64,000 nt of DNA from assembly GCF_002259745.1 (NCBI RefSeq), contig NZ_MWWW01000010.1, positions 1-64,000 of the forward strand, in the 5' to 3' direction. The position numbers were made by a program, and so were the translations under genes. Source of the DNA: Bifidobacterium myosotis (GTDB lineage: Bacteria > Actinomycetota > Actinomycetes > Actinomycetales > Bifidobacteriaceae). Shown here piece after piece: positions 1 to 7,058 of this stretch; positions within the stretch are counted from its first letter, which is position 1, and each line of letters opens with the position of its first letter. The notes under the pieces were generated by a model. The model made no database searches. It was given only the letters and a program-made list of their open reading frames with translations, and was not told the origin of the DNA.

Positions 1-1
1 A

Positions 2-136
2 CTCGAGGCGTTCAACAACAGGATCAAGGTCACCATCCGCATGGCCTACGGCTTCCACCACGTGGACAACCTCATCGCCCTGATCATGCTCCGATGCGGC
101 GGCCTCGACATCCGACTACCAAAGCCCACAACCTAA
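2..136 (+). mobile_element. ISL3-like transposase, C-terminal end (partial)
   Basis: The first 45 codons of the window form an open frame ending in TAA at 134-136, with the motif LEAFNNRIKVTIRMAYGF near its start and a short basic tail. Asn/Lys-rich motifs of this kind are typical of the C-terminus of ISL3-family transposases, so the protein would catalyse IS transposition. Only the end is inside the window, so an intact element cannot be told from a remnant. The bases just after the stop probably include the IS right end, but I could not define its terminal repeat. Family assignment is from motif recognition only. Confidence 0.7.
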
Positions 137-411
137 CCCACGAAAACAGCACAAGCCTCCTTTTTCTTACTGCAATGAGGCAATGAATGTTGGATGGATT
201 ATCGCTCGATCAGTGTTGATCAGCATTTAATTATGAAGGTGTTCCATACGAAGCGATCCGCGTGGAACGGTCCGTGCCCGGAGCATGGCTCACGCCGGGA
301 TTGCCGTAAACGGTGAAGAGACCGGAGCGTCATTGCCCCGGTGTGAGCCAGCCCCAGAACGGGAGGAAAGGAAGGGGCGTGCGGTCTGGCGACCACACGG
401 AGGGGGAGCGA
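137..411. other. Intergenic stretch between IS end and fructokinase 3' end
   Basis: About 275 bp between two converging genes. It starts AT-rich, probably the outer end of the insertion sequence and its target flank, and becomes GC-rich near 300. I see no supported gene or clear terminator here; the open frames across it run into the shadow of the fructokinase gene. Confidence 0.5.
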
Positions 412-1308
412 CTACTTGCCAGCTTCGGCGAGGTAGTCGGGCATCTCGGCCGGGTACTCCGGCCAGGCGCCGGCCTGGGTGCACACGAAGGCGGCGGTGT
501 TGACGGCCTTGCGGTGCGCGTCGGCAAGCGAGTCGCCCAGCAGCGTGCGGGCGGTGAAGGTGCCGGAGAAGGAGTCGCCGGCACCCACGGTGTCCACGAC
601 CTCGACGTGCGGGGTGTCCAGTGTGGAGGACTCGCCCTTGCGGGAGATGATGGTGGAGTAGGCGGAACCGGCGGTCAGGATCACGTAGTCGAGGTTGAAC
701 TCGTCCAGGAACCAGCGGGAGGCGTCCTCGCCGGAGGTGCCGCGGATGTCGAACATGTCGCGCAGCAGGAGCAGCTCCTCGTCATTGATCTTGAAGACGG
801 TGGCGTAGCCGAGCAGCTCCTCGATGAGTTCCTTGGAGTAGTGGTCGCCGCGCAGGTTGATGTCGAAGAACTTCATCGCGCCCGGCTTGGTGTGCTTGAG
901 CAGCTCGGTGATGGTGGCGTGCGTTTCGGGGGAGCGCAGGGCCAGAGTGCCGTAGCACACGGCGTCGGCCTTGGAGACCACGTCGATGAGCTGACGGGTG
1001 TACAGGATGTGATCCCAGGCCACGCCCTTGACGATGGTGTACTCCGGGATGCCGTTCTTCAGGGACACCTCGACGGTGGAGGTCGGCCAGGCGTTGCGCT
1101 GGATGACGGTGTTGATACCGGCTTCGTCGGCCTTGGCGACCAGTTCGTCGCCGAGCTCATCCTCGCCGACCGCGCTGATGGCCCAGCCCTCGGCACCGTT
1201 CTTCATCGCGTGGTAGGCGAAGTTGACGGGTGCGCCGCCGGCGCGCTTGCCTCCCGGTAGCATATCCCACAGCAGTTCGCCGAGGCTCAGGACGATCGGG
1301 TTAGACAT
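412..1308 (-). CDS. PfkB-family carbohydrate kinase, probable fructokinase
   Basis: A 298-residue ribokinase/PfkB-fold kinase that would phosphorylate a sugar, most likely fructose, in the cytosol. The N-terminus carries the substrate-side glycines (GGAPVNFAYH, about residues 24-33). The C-terminal PfkB signature DTVGAGD lies at about 239-245, with the last Asp as expected catalytic base. AAGGAA lies six bases before the ATG at 1308. It is read in the same direction as the ROK repressor upstream (96-bp gap), so the two are probably co-transcribed. Bifidobacterial fructokinases have this length and fold. The substrate is inferred from family resemblance; because of the amino-sugar context, an N-acetylhexosamine substrate is an alternative. 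Confidence 0.85.
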   Translation of the reverse strand: MSNPIVLSLGELLWDMLPGGKRAGGAPVNFAYHAMKNGAEGWAISAVGEDELGDELVAKADEAGINTVIQRNAWPTSTVEVSLKNGIPEYTIVKGVAWDHILYTRQLIDVVSKADAVCYGTLALRSPETHATITELLKHTKPGAMKFFDINLRGDHYSKELIEELLGYATVFKINDEELLLLRDMFDIRGTSGEDASRWFLDEFNLDYVILTAGSAYSTIISRKGESSTLDTPHVEVVDTVGAGDSFSGTFTARTLLGDSLADAHRKAVNTAAFVCTQAGAWPEYPAEMPDYLAEAGK

Positions 1309-1404
1309 GGTTGGTTCCTTTCCTTGTTTGGTTGTTGTTGTTCTTCCGAAGGGAAAACTGGGGAAATTTTGGTTGTTGCGGCGATGACCGCGCGGTTCCG
1401 TGGA

Positions 1405-2625
1405 CTACGAGACGTCGAAGAACATCGACGGGCGTTCCAGGAATTGGGTGACCGCCACGGCCGCGGCGCCGGAGACCGCCGCATCCGCGGACAGTGTGGA
1501 CAGCGTGATGGAGGTCGTGTCGTTGATTTCGGGGATGGATCGTTCGTCCACCGTGCGACGCACCTCGTCGAGCAGCAGCGGGCCGGCTTCGGCCACGATG
1601 TCGCCGATGATGATGTTGCGGGGATTGAATCCGTTGAAGATGGTGAGGCATCCGTAGCCCACGTAGCGGCCGATCCGGCGCACCGTGTCGCGTGCGCGTT
1701 CGTCGCCTTCGCGGGCCTTGACGAACAGGGCTCGCGCGGCATCGGCGTGGGTCATGTCCGCGGCGCCCCGGACCACGTCGCCGTCATCGATGAGCATGTC
1801 GTGGATGGCGGGGGTGGAGCAGTAGCGTTCGAGGCAGCCCACGTTGCCGCAGTCGCACGGGCGCCCGTTGACGTCGATGGAGATGTGTCCGATTTCGGTG
1901 GCCGCGCCGAGGAATCCGTTGATGAGACGGCCGTTCTCGATGACGCCCAGTCCCACGCCTTCGCCGATGAGGTAGTAGGCGAGATTCTCCTCGGTGTGCA
2001 CCGCCGGATCGAACAGGTAGTGGGCCAGTGCGCCGGACCGGGCGTCCTGCTCGATGAACACGGGCACGCGGAAGGCGGAGGAGAACTCGTCGATGAAGTT
2101 GATCTTGCGCCATCCCTGCATGCCGGAGACCACGGCGGTGCGGCCCTCGTTGCGCAGATAGGGGCCGGGGACGGCCATGCCGACGGCGACGATGGACGGG
2201 TCGTCGGCCAGCAGCTCGGACACGCGCCGGTGGATGATGGCGACGGTGTCGTCGATGGTGTCGTCGTAGACGGTGGGCAGATTCTCAAGGCCGAGCGCAT
2301 TGCCGCATAGGTCGAACACGCCGATCTGGACCAGGGAGCGCGCGAACTTGATGCCGATGATGTGGAAGCGGGTGGTGTCGAGTTTAAGGCCGATGGAACG
2401 GCGGTTCTTGGAACCCTCGATATCGCCGGTCTCCTCGATGACGCCGGCCTCGATGAGGCGGGCGGTGATCTTGGTGATGGCGGCGGGGGTGAGGTCCAGC
2501 GCCTTGGCGATCTGGGCCCTGGAGCTGATGCCGTTGTGGTACAGGTGCTGAAGGATGCGGGAACGGTTCGATTCGGAGACGCTGGCTCGGGATGCGACTG
2601 GTGTGGCGTCGTTTGCCATGGTCAT
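1405..2625 (-). CDS. ROK-family transcriptional repressor (NagC/XylR type)
   Basis: 406 residues. An N-terminal winged helix-turn-helix (about residues 15-75, with SSRAQIAKALDLTPAAITK) is followed by a ROK sugar-binding domain. That domain has the Zn-type motif EIGHISIDVNG with CDCGNVGCLE near residue 255. It should bind operators as a dimer and release them on binding an amino-sugar ligand. GGAGG lies eight bases before the ATG at 2625. It is divergent from the sugar importer operon; TTAAC-containing palindromes occur both in its own promoter region (2690-2720) and at the importer promoter (3245-3271), which suggests autoregulation plus control of the importer. ROK regulators of this kind (NagR/NahR) control lacto-N-biose and GlcNAc genes in bifidobacteria; equivalence here is inferred. 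Confidence 0.85.
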   Translation of the reverse strand: MTMANDATPVASRASVSESNRSRILQHLYHNGISSRAQIAKALDLTPAAITKITARLIEAGVIEETGDIEGSKNRRSIGLKLDTTRFHIIGIKFARSLVQIGVFDLCGNALGLENLPTVYDDTIDDTVAIIHRRVSELLADDPSIVAVGMAVPGPYLRNEGRTAVVSGMQGWRKINFIDEFSSAFRVPVFIEQDARSGALAHYLFDPAVHTEENLAYYLIGEGVGLGVIENGRLINGFLGAATEIGHISIDVNGRPCDCGNVGCLERYCSTPAIHDMLIDDGDVVRGAADMTHADAARALFVKAREGDERARDTVRRIGRYVGYGCLTIFNGFNPRNIIIGDIVAEAGPLLLDEVRRTVDERSIPEINDTTSITLSTLSADAAVSGAAAVAVTQFLERPSMFFDVS

Positions 2626-2689
2626 GTCACTGCCCTCCTTGCCGTGCGTCGTCGCGAGTGGTTCGCACTCATCATTGAATCTAAACTTG

Positions 2690-2720
2690 GTTAAGATATT
2701 AACGCGGTTAACGAATTAAC
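2690..2720. promoter_or_regulatory. Paired TTAAC palindromes, candidate ROK operators
   Basis: Two back-to-back inverted repeats, GTTAA-4-TTAAC at 2690-2703 and at 2707-2720, with centres 17 bp apart. They lie 65-95 bp upstream of the ROK repressor start. The same half-site (GTTAA/TTAAC) recurs at the importer promoter at 3245-3271. This is what a shared operator for the neighbouring repressor would look like; binding is inferred. Confidence 0.55.
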
Positions 2721-3244
2721 GCAATCAAGGAATCGGTCCGGCGTGTCGCGCGCGGGGGTATGAGGGGGGGGGGTGACGGCGTGCATGGGCCGTATTTCAT
2801 ATTCGTTGATATCCATTGACTCGCTGTACGGGATGTACCTTGCGTGTCGGCGGGTGTGGGTGTCGTGATGGTCCATCGACTCGCTGTGTGGGGGGTGTGT
2901 ACCCCCTCGCGCGACTTGCTGCGCAGGGGAGTGTGGGCGCCGTCTCGAGGCCGGCCGCCGTGCGAAACCTCGGTCCGTTGTGCGCGGGGGCATGTGGTTG
3001 GCGCAGGGGCCTAAAAGGCCGGACTGCGGGCATGCAAGGTGTGTCGGCGGAGTGCCGCGGGCCGGCGAAAGCCGCGTTTGGTCGTCGGCGCGTCGTTGGT
3101 GGCATCGGGCCATTGATACAGCGGTGCACCATATGTTTCGCTTGTATTACCGTTAGATGTTAAGAATGTTGACAAATAAGTCAATTTCGCAGATTTAAGC
3201 GAAATGTCACCGTTTACACGGAAAATTTGGCACGAGGACACGCG
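2721..3244. other. Non-coding part of the divergent intergenic region
   Basis: About 520 bp between the operator pair and the importer promoter with no supported gene. It holds a short direct repeat (TCCATTGACTCGCTGT at about 2812-2827 and TCCATCGACTCGCTGT at about 2873-2888) and G-rich runs. The stretch 2790-2830 weakly resembles the 3' end of the second ROK regulator near 10626-10665, so part of it may be a decayed ROK gene end. The last 150 bp are AT-rich, as expected near a promoter. Confidence 0.4.
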
Positions 3245-3289
3245 GTTAATGCAAAGTTAGTTGACATTAACGATTGCTCGCCGTAACCT
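3245..3289 (+). promoter_or_regulatory. Promoter and operator of the GNB/LNB importer operon
   Basis: TTGACA at 3261-3266 is followed after 17 bp by TAACCT at 3284-3289, a good -35/-10 pair about 55 bp before the start of the binding-protein gene. A perfect inverted repeat GTTAATG (3245-3251) / CATTAAC (3265-3271), 13-bp spacer, overlaps the -35 box. A repressor bound there would block RNA polymerase. The half-site matches the TTAAC palindromes upstream of the divergent ROK repressor. Confidence 0.65.
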
Positions 3290-3344
3290 AAACGTAGTTG
3301 CCGTGCAGAAAGGCAACGAACCAAGCTCAAAGAGGAGTAGGAAC

Positions 3345-4667
3345 ATGGTAGTCAATAAGCGACTGATGGCCGGTCTGGCCGCGGTGGCCGCTCTGTCTAT
3401 GGGACTCGCCGGTTGCGGTTCCACGAACAATGACACGGCTGGCACGGACACATCCTCCGACAACGGCGGTGTGGTGAACATCACCTACATGCACCGTCTG
3501 CCGGATTCCGAGGGCATGACCCTGGTCAAGGACATCGTGGCCAAGTGGAACAAGGAGCACCCGAACATTCAGGTCACTGCGACCAAGTTCGACGGCAAGG
3601 CCTCCGAAATGATCAAGAAGCTTGAGACGGACGTCAAGTCCGGCGAGGCCCCGGATCTCGCCCAGGTCGGTTACGCCGAGCTGCCCGAGGTCTACACCAA
3701 GGGCATGCTGCAGGACGTCACCCAGTACGCCGACCAGTACAAGGACCACTACGCCGCCGGTCCGTACAGCCTGGCTCAGGTGGGTGGCAAGACCTACGGC
3801 CTGCCGCAGGACACCGGCCCGTTGGTCTACTTCTACAACAAGGCCGAGTTCGATAAGCTCGGCATCACCGAGGTCCCGCAGACGGAGGCCGACTTCATCG
3901 AAGCCGCCAAGAAGGCCGCCGCGGCTGGCAAGTACATCATGTCCTACCAGCCCGATGAGGCCGGCAACATGCTTTCCGGTCTGGCCGGCGCCTCCGGCGG
4001 TTGGTACCAGGTCAAGAACGACGCCTGGGTCGTCAACACCGAGACCGATGGCTCCAAGGCCGTGGCCGACTTCTACCAGCAGCTGCTCGACGCCAAGGCC
4101 GTGACCACCAACCCGCGTTGGGATCCGTCCTTCGACGCTTCCATCAAGAATGGCCAGCTGATCGGCACCGTGGCCGCCGCTTGGGAGGCCCCGCTGTTCA
4201 TCACCTCCTCCGGTGGCACCGGCGCCGGTGAATGGCAGGTCGCCCAGCTTGGCGACTGGTTCGGCAACGCCGGCAAGTCCGGCCCCGACGGTGGCTCCGC
4301 CGTGGCCGTGCTGAAGAGCTCGAAGCATCCGAAGGAAGCCATGGAGTTCCTCGACTGGTTCAACACCCAGGTGCCTGACCTCGTCTCCCAGGGTCTGGTT
4401 CCGGCCGCCACCACCGAGGACGCCAAGACCCCGTCCGATTGGTCCGACTTCTTCAGCAAGCAGGACATCATGAAGGAGTTCAAGGACGCCAACGCCAACA
4501 TGGGCGAGCTCACCTACATGCCTGGCTTCTCCGCCGTCGTGGCCAAGATGAACGAGACCGCAGCCAAGGCCTCCGATGGCTCCGGCAAGGTCGCGGACGT
4601 CTTCTCCGAGGCGCAGACCACATCCGTGGATACGCTCAAGAACCTCAACCTGTCCGTCGCCAACTAA
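3345..4667 (+). CDS. gltA: Sugar ABC transporter substrate-binding lipoprotein, probable GNB/LNB-binding protein
   Basis: 440-residue family-1 solute-binding protein that captures a sugar outside the cell and delivers it to the two permeases encoded next. It begins with a lipoprotein signal peptide, MVVNKRLMAG then a hydrophobic core, and a lipobox LAGC with the acceptor Cys near residue 24. GAGGAG precedes the ATG at 3345, which is preferred over the upstream in-frame GTG/TTG codons. Position directly before two permeases and lnpA matches the bifidobacterial gltABC-lnpA arrangement, whose binding protein recognises galacto-N-biose and lacto-N-biose. The ATPase for this importer is not in the locus; a shared MsmK-type ATPase elsewhere is expected. 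The disaccharide is inferred from context. Confidence 0.85.
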   Translation: MVVNKRLMAGLAAVAALSMGLAGCGSTNNDTAGTDTSSDNGGVVNITYMHRLPDSEGMTLVKDIVAKWNKEHPNIQVTATKFDGKASEMIKKLETDVKSGEAPDLAQVGYAELPEVYTKGMLQDVTQYADQYKDHYAAGPYSLAQVGGKTYGLPQDTGPLVYFYNKAEFDKLGITEVPQTEADFIEAAKKAAAAGKYIMSYQPDEAGNMLSGLAGASGGWYQVKNDAWVVNTETDGSKAVADFYQQLLDAKAVTTNPRWDPSFDASIKNGQLIGTVAAAWEAPLFITSSGGTGAGEWQVAQLGDWFGNAGKSGPDGGSAVAVLKSSKHPKEAMEFLDWFNTQVPDLVSQGLVPAATTEDAKTPSDWSDFFSKQDIMKEFKDANANMGELTYMPGFSAVVAKMNETAAKASDGSGKVADVFSEAQTTSVDTLKNLNLSVAN

Positions 4668-4720
4668 CGATTAGGACCCCGGTCCCTGGCCGGGGAAACG
4701 GCTGATCGTTTCCATTACCG

Positions 4721-4754
4721 AAAGGCCGGAGTGCAGTGCTCCGGCCTTTCTTTA
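4721..4754 (+). terminator. Intercistronic terminator/attenuator after the binding-protein gene
   Basis: Perfect 11-bp stem AAAGGCCGGAG (4721-4731) / CTCCGGCCTTT (4739-4749), 7-nt loop, followed by a T-rich stretch. It sits between the binding-protein gene and the first permease. Partial termination here would give more binding protein than permease, a usual arrangement in sugar ABC operons. Confidence 0.75.
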
Positions 4755-4831
4755 TGCAGGACGGCCCATCCGGATCGGGGCCGTCCATCCATCCGCTATT
4801 CTGTTCTGTTCTTCCGAAAGACAGGTCTGTT

Positions 4832-5803
4832 ATGACTGCAACAACGCAATCGGCGAAGACGGGGGTCGCCAAGCGTGCCGCAAAGCCGAAGCGGTCGGAT
4901 GCCGCCAAGCGTGAGAACCGCACCGGCTGGGCCTTCATGGCACCTTTCGGCATCCTGTTCGCCCTGGTCTTCATCCTGCCCATCATCTGGGCCATCTATT
5001 CCAGCTTCTTCCGCCAAGTGACTGTCGGCGGCGGCGCCTACGGCGGCGGCGAGCTGGTCAACAAGTTCGTCGGCCTCCAGAACTTCCAGTACGTGGTCAC
5101 ATCCGCCAACTTCTGGGCCGGTGTCGGCAGGGTCGTGCTTTACACCTTGGTTCAGGTGCCGGTCATGATCATCGGCGCGCTGGTTCTGGCCATGCTCATC
5201 GACTCCTACATCGTCAAGCACATCACCGCATTCCGACTGGGCTACTTCCTGCCGTACGCCATCCCCGGCGTGGTGGCATCCATCATCTGGGTCTTCCTGT
5301 ACAACGGCCAGATTTCGCCGCTGGTCAAGATGCTCGCGGCGATCGGCATCAAGGTTGACTTCTTCGCCGACAATATCGTGCTGGGTTCCATGGCCAACAT
5401 CACCACCTGGACGTTCACCGGCTACAACATGCTCATCTTCCTGGCCGCGTTGCAGGCCATCCCGCATGATTTGTACGAGGCCGCCCGCATCGACGGCGCC
5501 AACGGCTTCCAGATCGCCATAAGGATCAAGCTGCCGAACGTGCGCGCCGCCGCCCTGCTTGCCATGCTGCTGTCCATCGTCGGCACCATCCAGCTGTTCA
5601 ACGAGCCTCAGGTCATGGCCATCTCCGACCCGAGCATCTCCAAGTCGTACACGCCTATGATGATGGCCCTCAACACCTCGCAGGGCACGTTGACGCCGGG
5701 TGGCGACGGACCCGCCTCCGCGGTGGCCATCGTCATGGCGCTGATCGCAGGCGTGCTCGCCGTGGTGTACACGTTGGTTGAAAGGAAGGTGAATGCGGAA
5801 TGA
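4832..5803 (+). CDS. gltB: Sugar ABC transporter permease 1 (MalF type)
   Basis: 323-residue integral membrane protein of the binding-protein-dependent permease family. A charged cytoplasmic N-terminus (about 35 residues) is followed by around six hydrophobic segments. The EAA loop with the pattern EAARIDGANGFQIAIRIKLP near residue 225 contacts the ATPase. The ATG at 4832 is chosen because it begins the charged N-terminus; longer in-frame starts run back through the terminator. It overlaps the next permease by four bases (ATGA), so the two are translationally coupled and form the transmembrane heterodimer of the importer. Confidence 0.88.
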   Translation: MTATTQSAKTGVAKRAAKPKRSDAAKRENRTGWAFMAPFGILFALVFILPIIWAIYSSFFRQVTVGGGAYGGGELVNKFVGLQNFQYVVTSANFWAGVGRVVLYTLVQVPVMIIGALVLAMLIDSYIVKHITAFRLGYFLPYAIPGVVASIIWVFLYNGQISPLVKMLAAIGIKVDFFADNIVLGSMANITTWTFTGYNMLIFLAALQAIPHDLYEAARIDGANGFQIAIRIKLPNVRAAALLAMLLSIVGTIQLFNEPQVMAISDPSISKSYTPMMMALNTSQGTLTPGGDGPASAVAIVMALIAGVLAVVYTLVERKVNAE

Positions 5804-6759
5804 GCGCCGTAGAAGCAACCGATAAGGAAGCACGCGCCGCAGCGCGCGCCCGCAAGAAGGCCGACAAGATCCGCGACAAGCACGCCAACGACCTGCCTCG
5901 TTCGATGCAGCCGTCCGCGCTGGTCAAGACAGTCACGATCGTCGTGCTCGTGCTGGCCCTGATCTACTTCCTGTTCCCGATCTACTGGGCCATCATCGCC
6001 TCGACCAAGACGCCGAGCCAGATGACCAGCGGCAACGGCCTGTGGTTCGCCGTGGGGCTGGCTGACCTGCCGGGCGCCATCGCCAAGAACTACTCGACGC
6101 TGCTGGGCTGGACCCGTGGCCAGTTCTGGCGCTGGGTGTTGAACTCGCTGATCTACTCGGGCGTCTCCGCCCTGATCGGCACCCTCGTGGCCGTCATGGC
6201 CGGTTACGCCACCGCGAAGTTCAACTTCCGCGGCAAGAACATCGCCATCGGCGTGATCATGGGCTGCATGCTCATGCCCGCCGCGCTGCTGACCATCCCG
6301 CAGTACTCCATCTTCCACGCCGTGCACCTGACCAACACGATGCTCGCGATCATCATCCCGTGCTGCGTCTCGCCGTTCGGCTTCTTCCTGGGCCGCGTCT
6401 ACGCGCAGACCTCTGTGCCCAATGAGCTGCTTGAGGCGGCCCGTATCGACGGTGCGAGCGAGGCGAGGATCTTCTTCACCATCGTGCTGAGGATTCTGGC
6501 CCCCGCCATGGTCACGATCTTCCTGTTCCTGTTCGTGGCTACGTGGAACAACTTCCTGCTGCCGTTGATGATGGTGTCCTCCGACACGTTGAAGCCCGTC
6601 ACGCTCGGCCTGTATGGCATGGTCTCGCTGGCCACGTTCACCGACCGTGGCGCCCTGATGATGGGTGCCCTGCTCGGCGTCCTGCCCGTGATCATCCTGT
6701 TCCTCGGCCTCCAGCGCTACTGGCAGGCCGGTCTGGCCGCCGGTGCGGTCAAGGGCTGA
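5800..6759 (+). CDS. gltC: Sugar ABC transporter permease 2 (MalG type)
   Basis: 319 residues, with a basic N-terminal tail, about six membrane spans and the EAA loop EAARIDGASEARIFFTIVLR near residue 210. It partners the preceding permease, with which it shares the ATGA overlap; a GGAAGG stretch lies ahead of its ATG. It is the last transport gene before lnpA. Its stop codon falls inside the start of a two-hairpin repeat (6756-6828). The transported sugar is inferred from the lnpA neighbourhood. Confidence 0.88.
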   Translation: MSAVEATDKEARAAARARKKADKIRDKHANDLPRSMQPSALVKTVTIVVLVLALIYFLFPIYWAIIASTKTPSQMTSGNGLWFAVGLADLPGAIAKNYSTLLGWTRGQFWRWVLNSLIYSGVSALIGTLVAVMAGYATAKFNFRGKNIAIGVIMGCMLMPAALLTIPQYSIFHAVHLTNTMLAIIIPCCVSPFGFFLGRVYAQTSVPNELLEAARIDGASEARIFFTIVLRILAPAMVTIFLFLFVATWNNFLLPLMMVSSDTLKPVTLGLYGMVSLATFTDRGALMMGALLGVLPVIILFLGLQRYWQAGLAAGAVKG

Positions 6760-6828
6760 GACGTTAAGCGGACAGTCCGGTGGACTGTCCGTAGGCTCAG
6801 CCTGAGCGAGCCGGTAGGCGAGCGAAGG
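6756..6828 (-). repeat. Two-hairpin dispersed repeat, copy in the permease-lnpA gap
   Basis: Read on the minus strand it follows the same plan as copies at 12643, 12789, 48178 and 48297: CCTTCGC, a first variable stem region, GCCTAC, a second stem CGGACAGTCC/GGACTGTCCG with a 3-nt loop, then TTAACG and CTCAG. The right hairpin is at 6769-6791 on the plus strand. The repeat begins at the stop codon of the second permease gene. Confidence 0.75.
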
Positions 6829-7058
6829 TCGGATTGAGTCCGGCCGGAGGCCGGTCCGTTCTTGCAGGGGCCGGAGGCGAGCCGCATCAAGGAAGCTCGG
6901 TGGGGCTTCCGGCTGCTCTCAGCCTGAGCAAGCCAATAACCGGCGAAGCGCGCACCGAAAAGGCCCGTAATCGCGGATGAACGGTCCTGATATGTCATCG
7001 TGGCTCCCGGCAACAGGGAGCCACAAATTTCCGAAGCTGTACAAAGGAGAACACCTAC
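6829..7058. other. Rest of the permease-lnpA intergenic region
   Basis: No gene seen. It holds a degenerate relative of the two-hairpin repeat, including a GGAAGC/GCTTCC stem at about 6892-6911 and TCAGCCTGAGC-like sequence near 6920. AAAGGAG precedes the lnpA start at 7059. The hairpins may buffer or process the operon transcript. Confidence 0.5.

Noticed and set aside
13..411. A complete insertion sequence at the left edge
   Set aside because: Only 45 codons of the transposase are inside the window and the right inverted repeat could not be defined.
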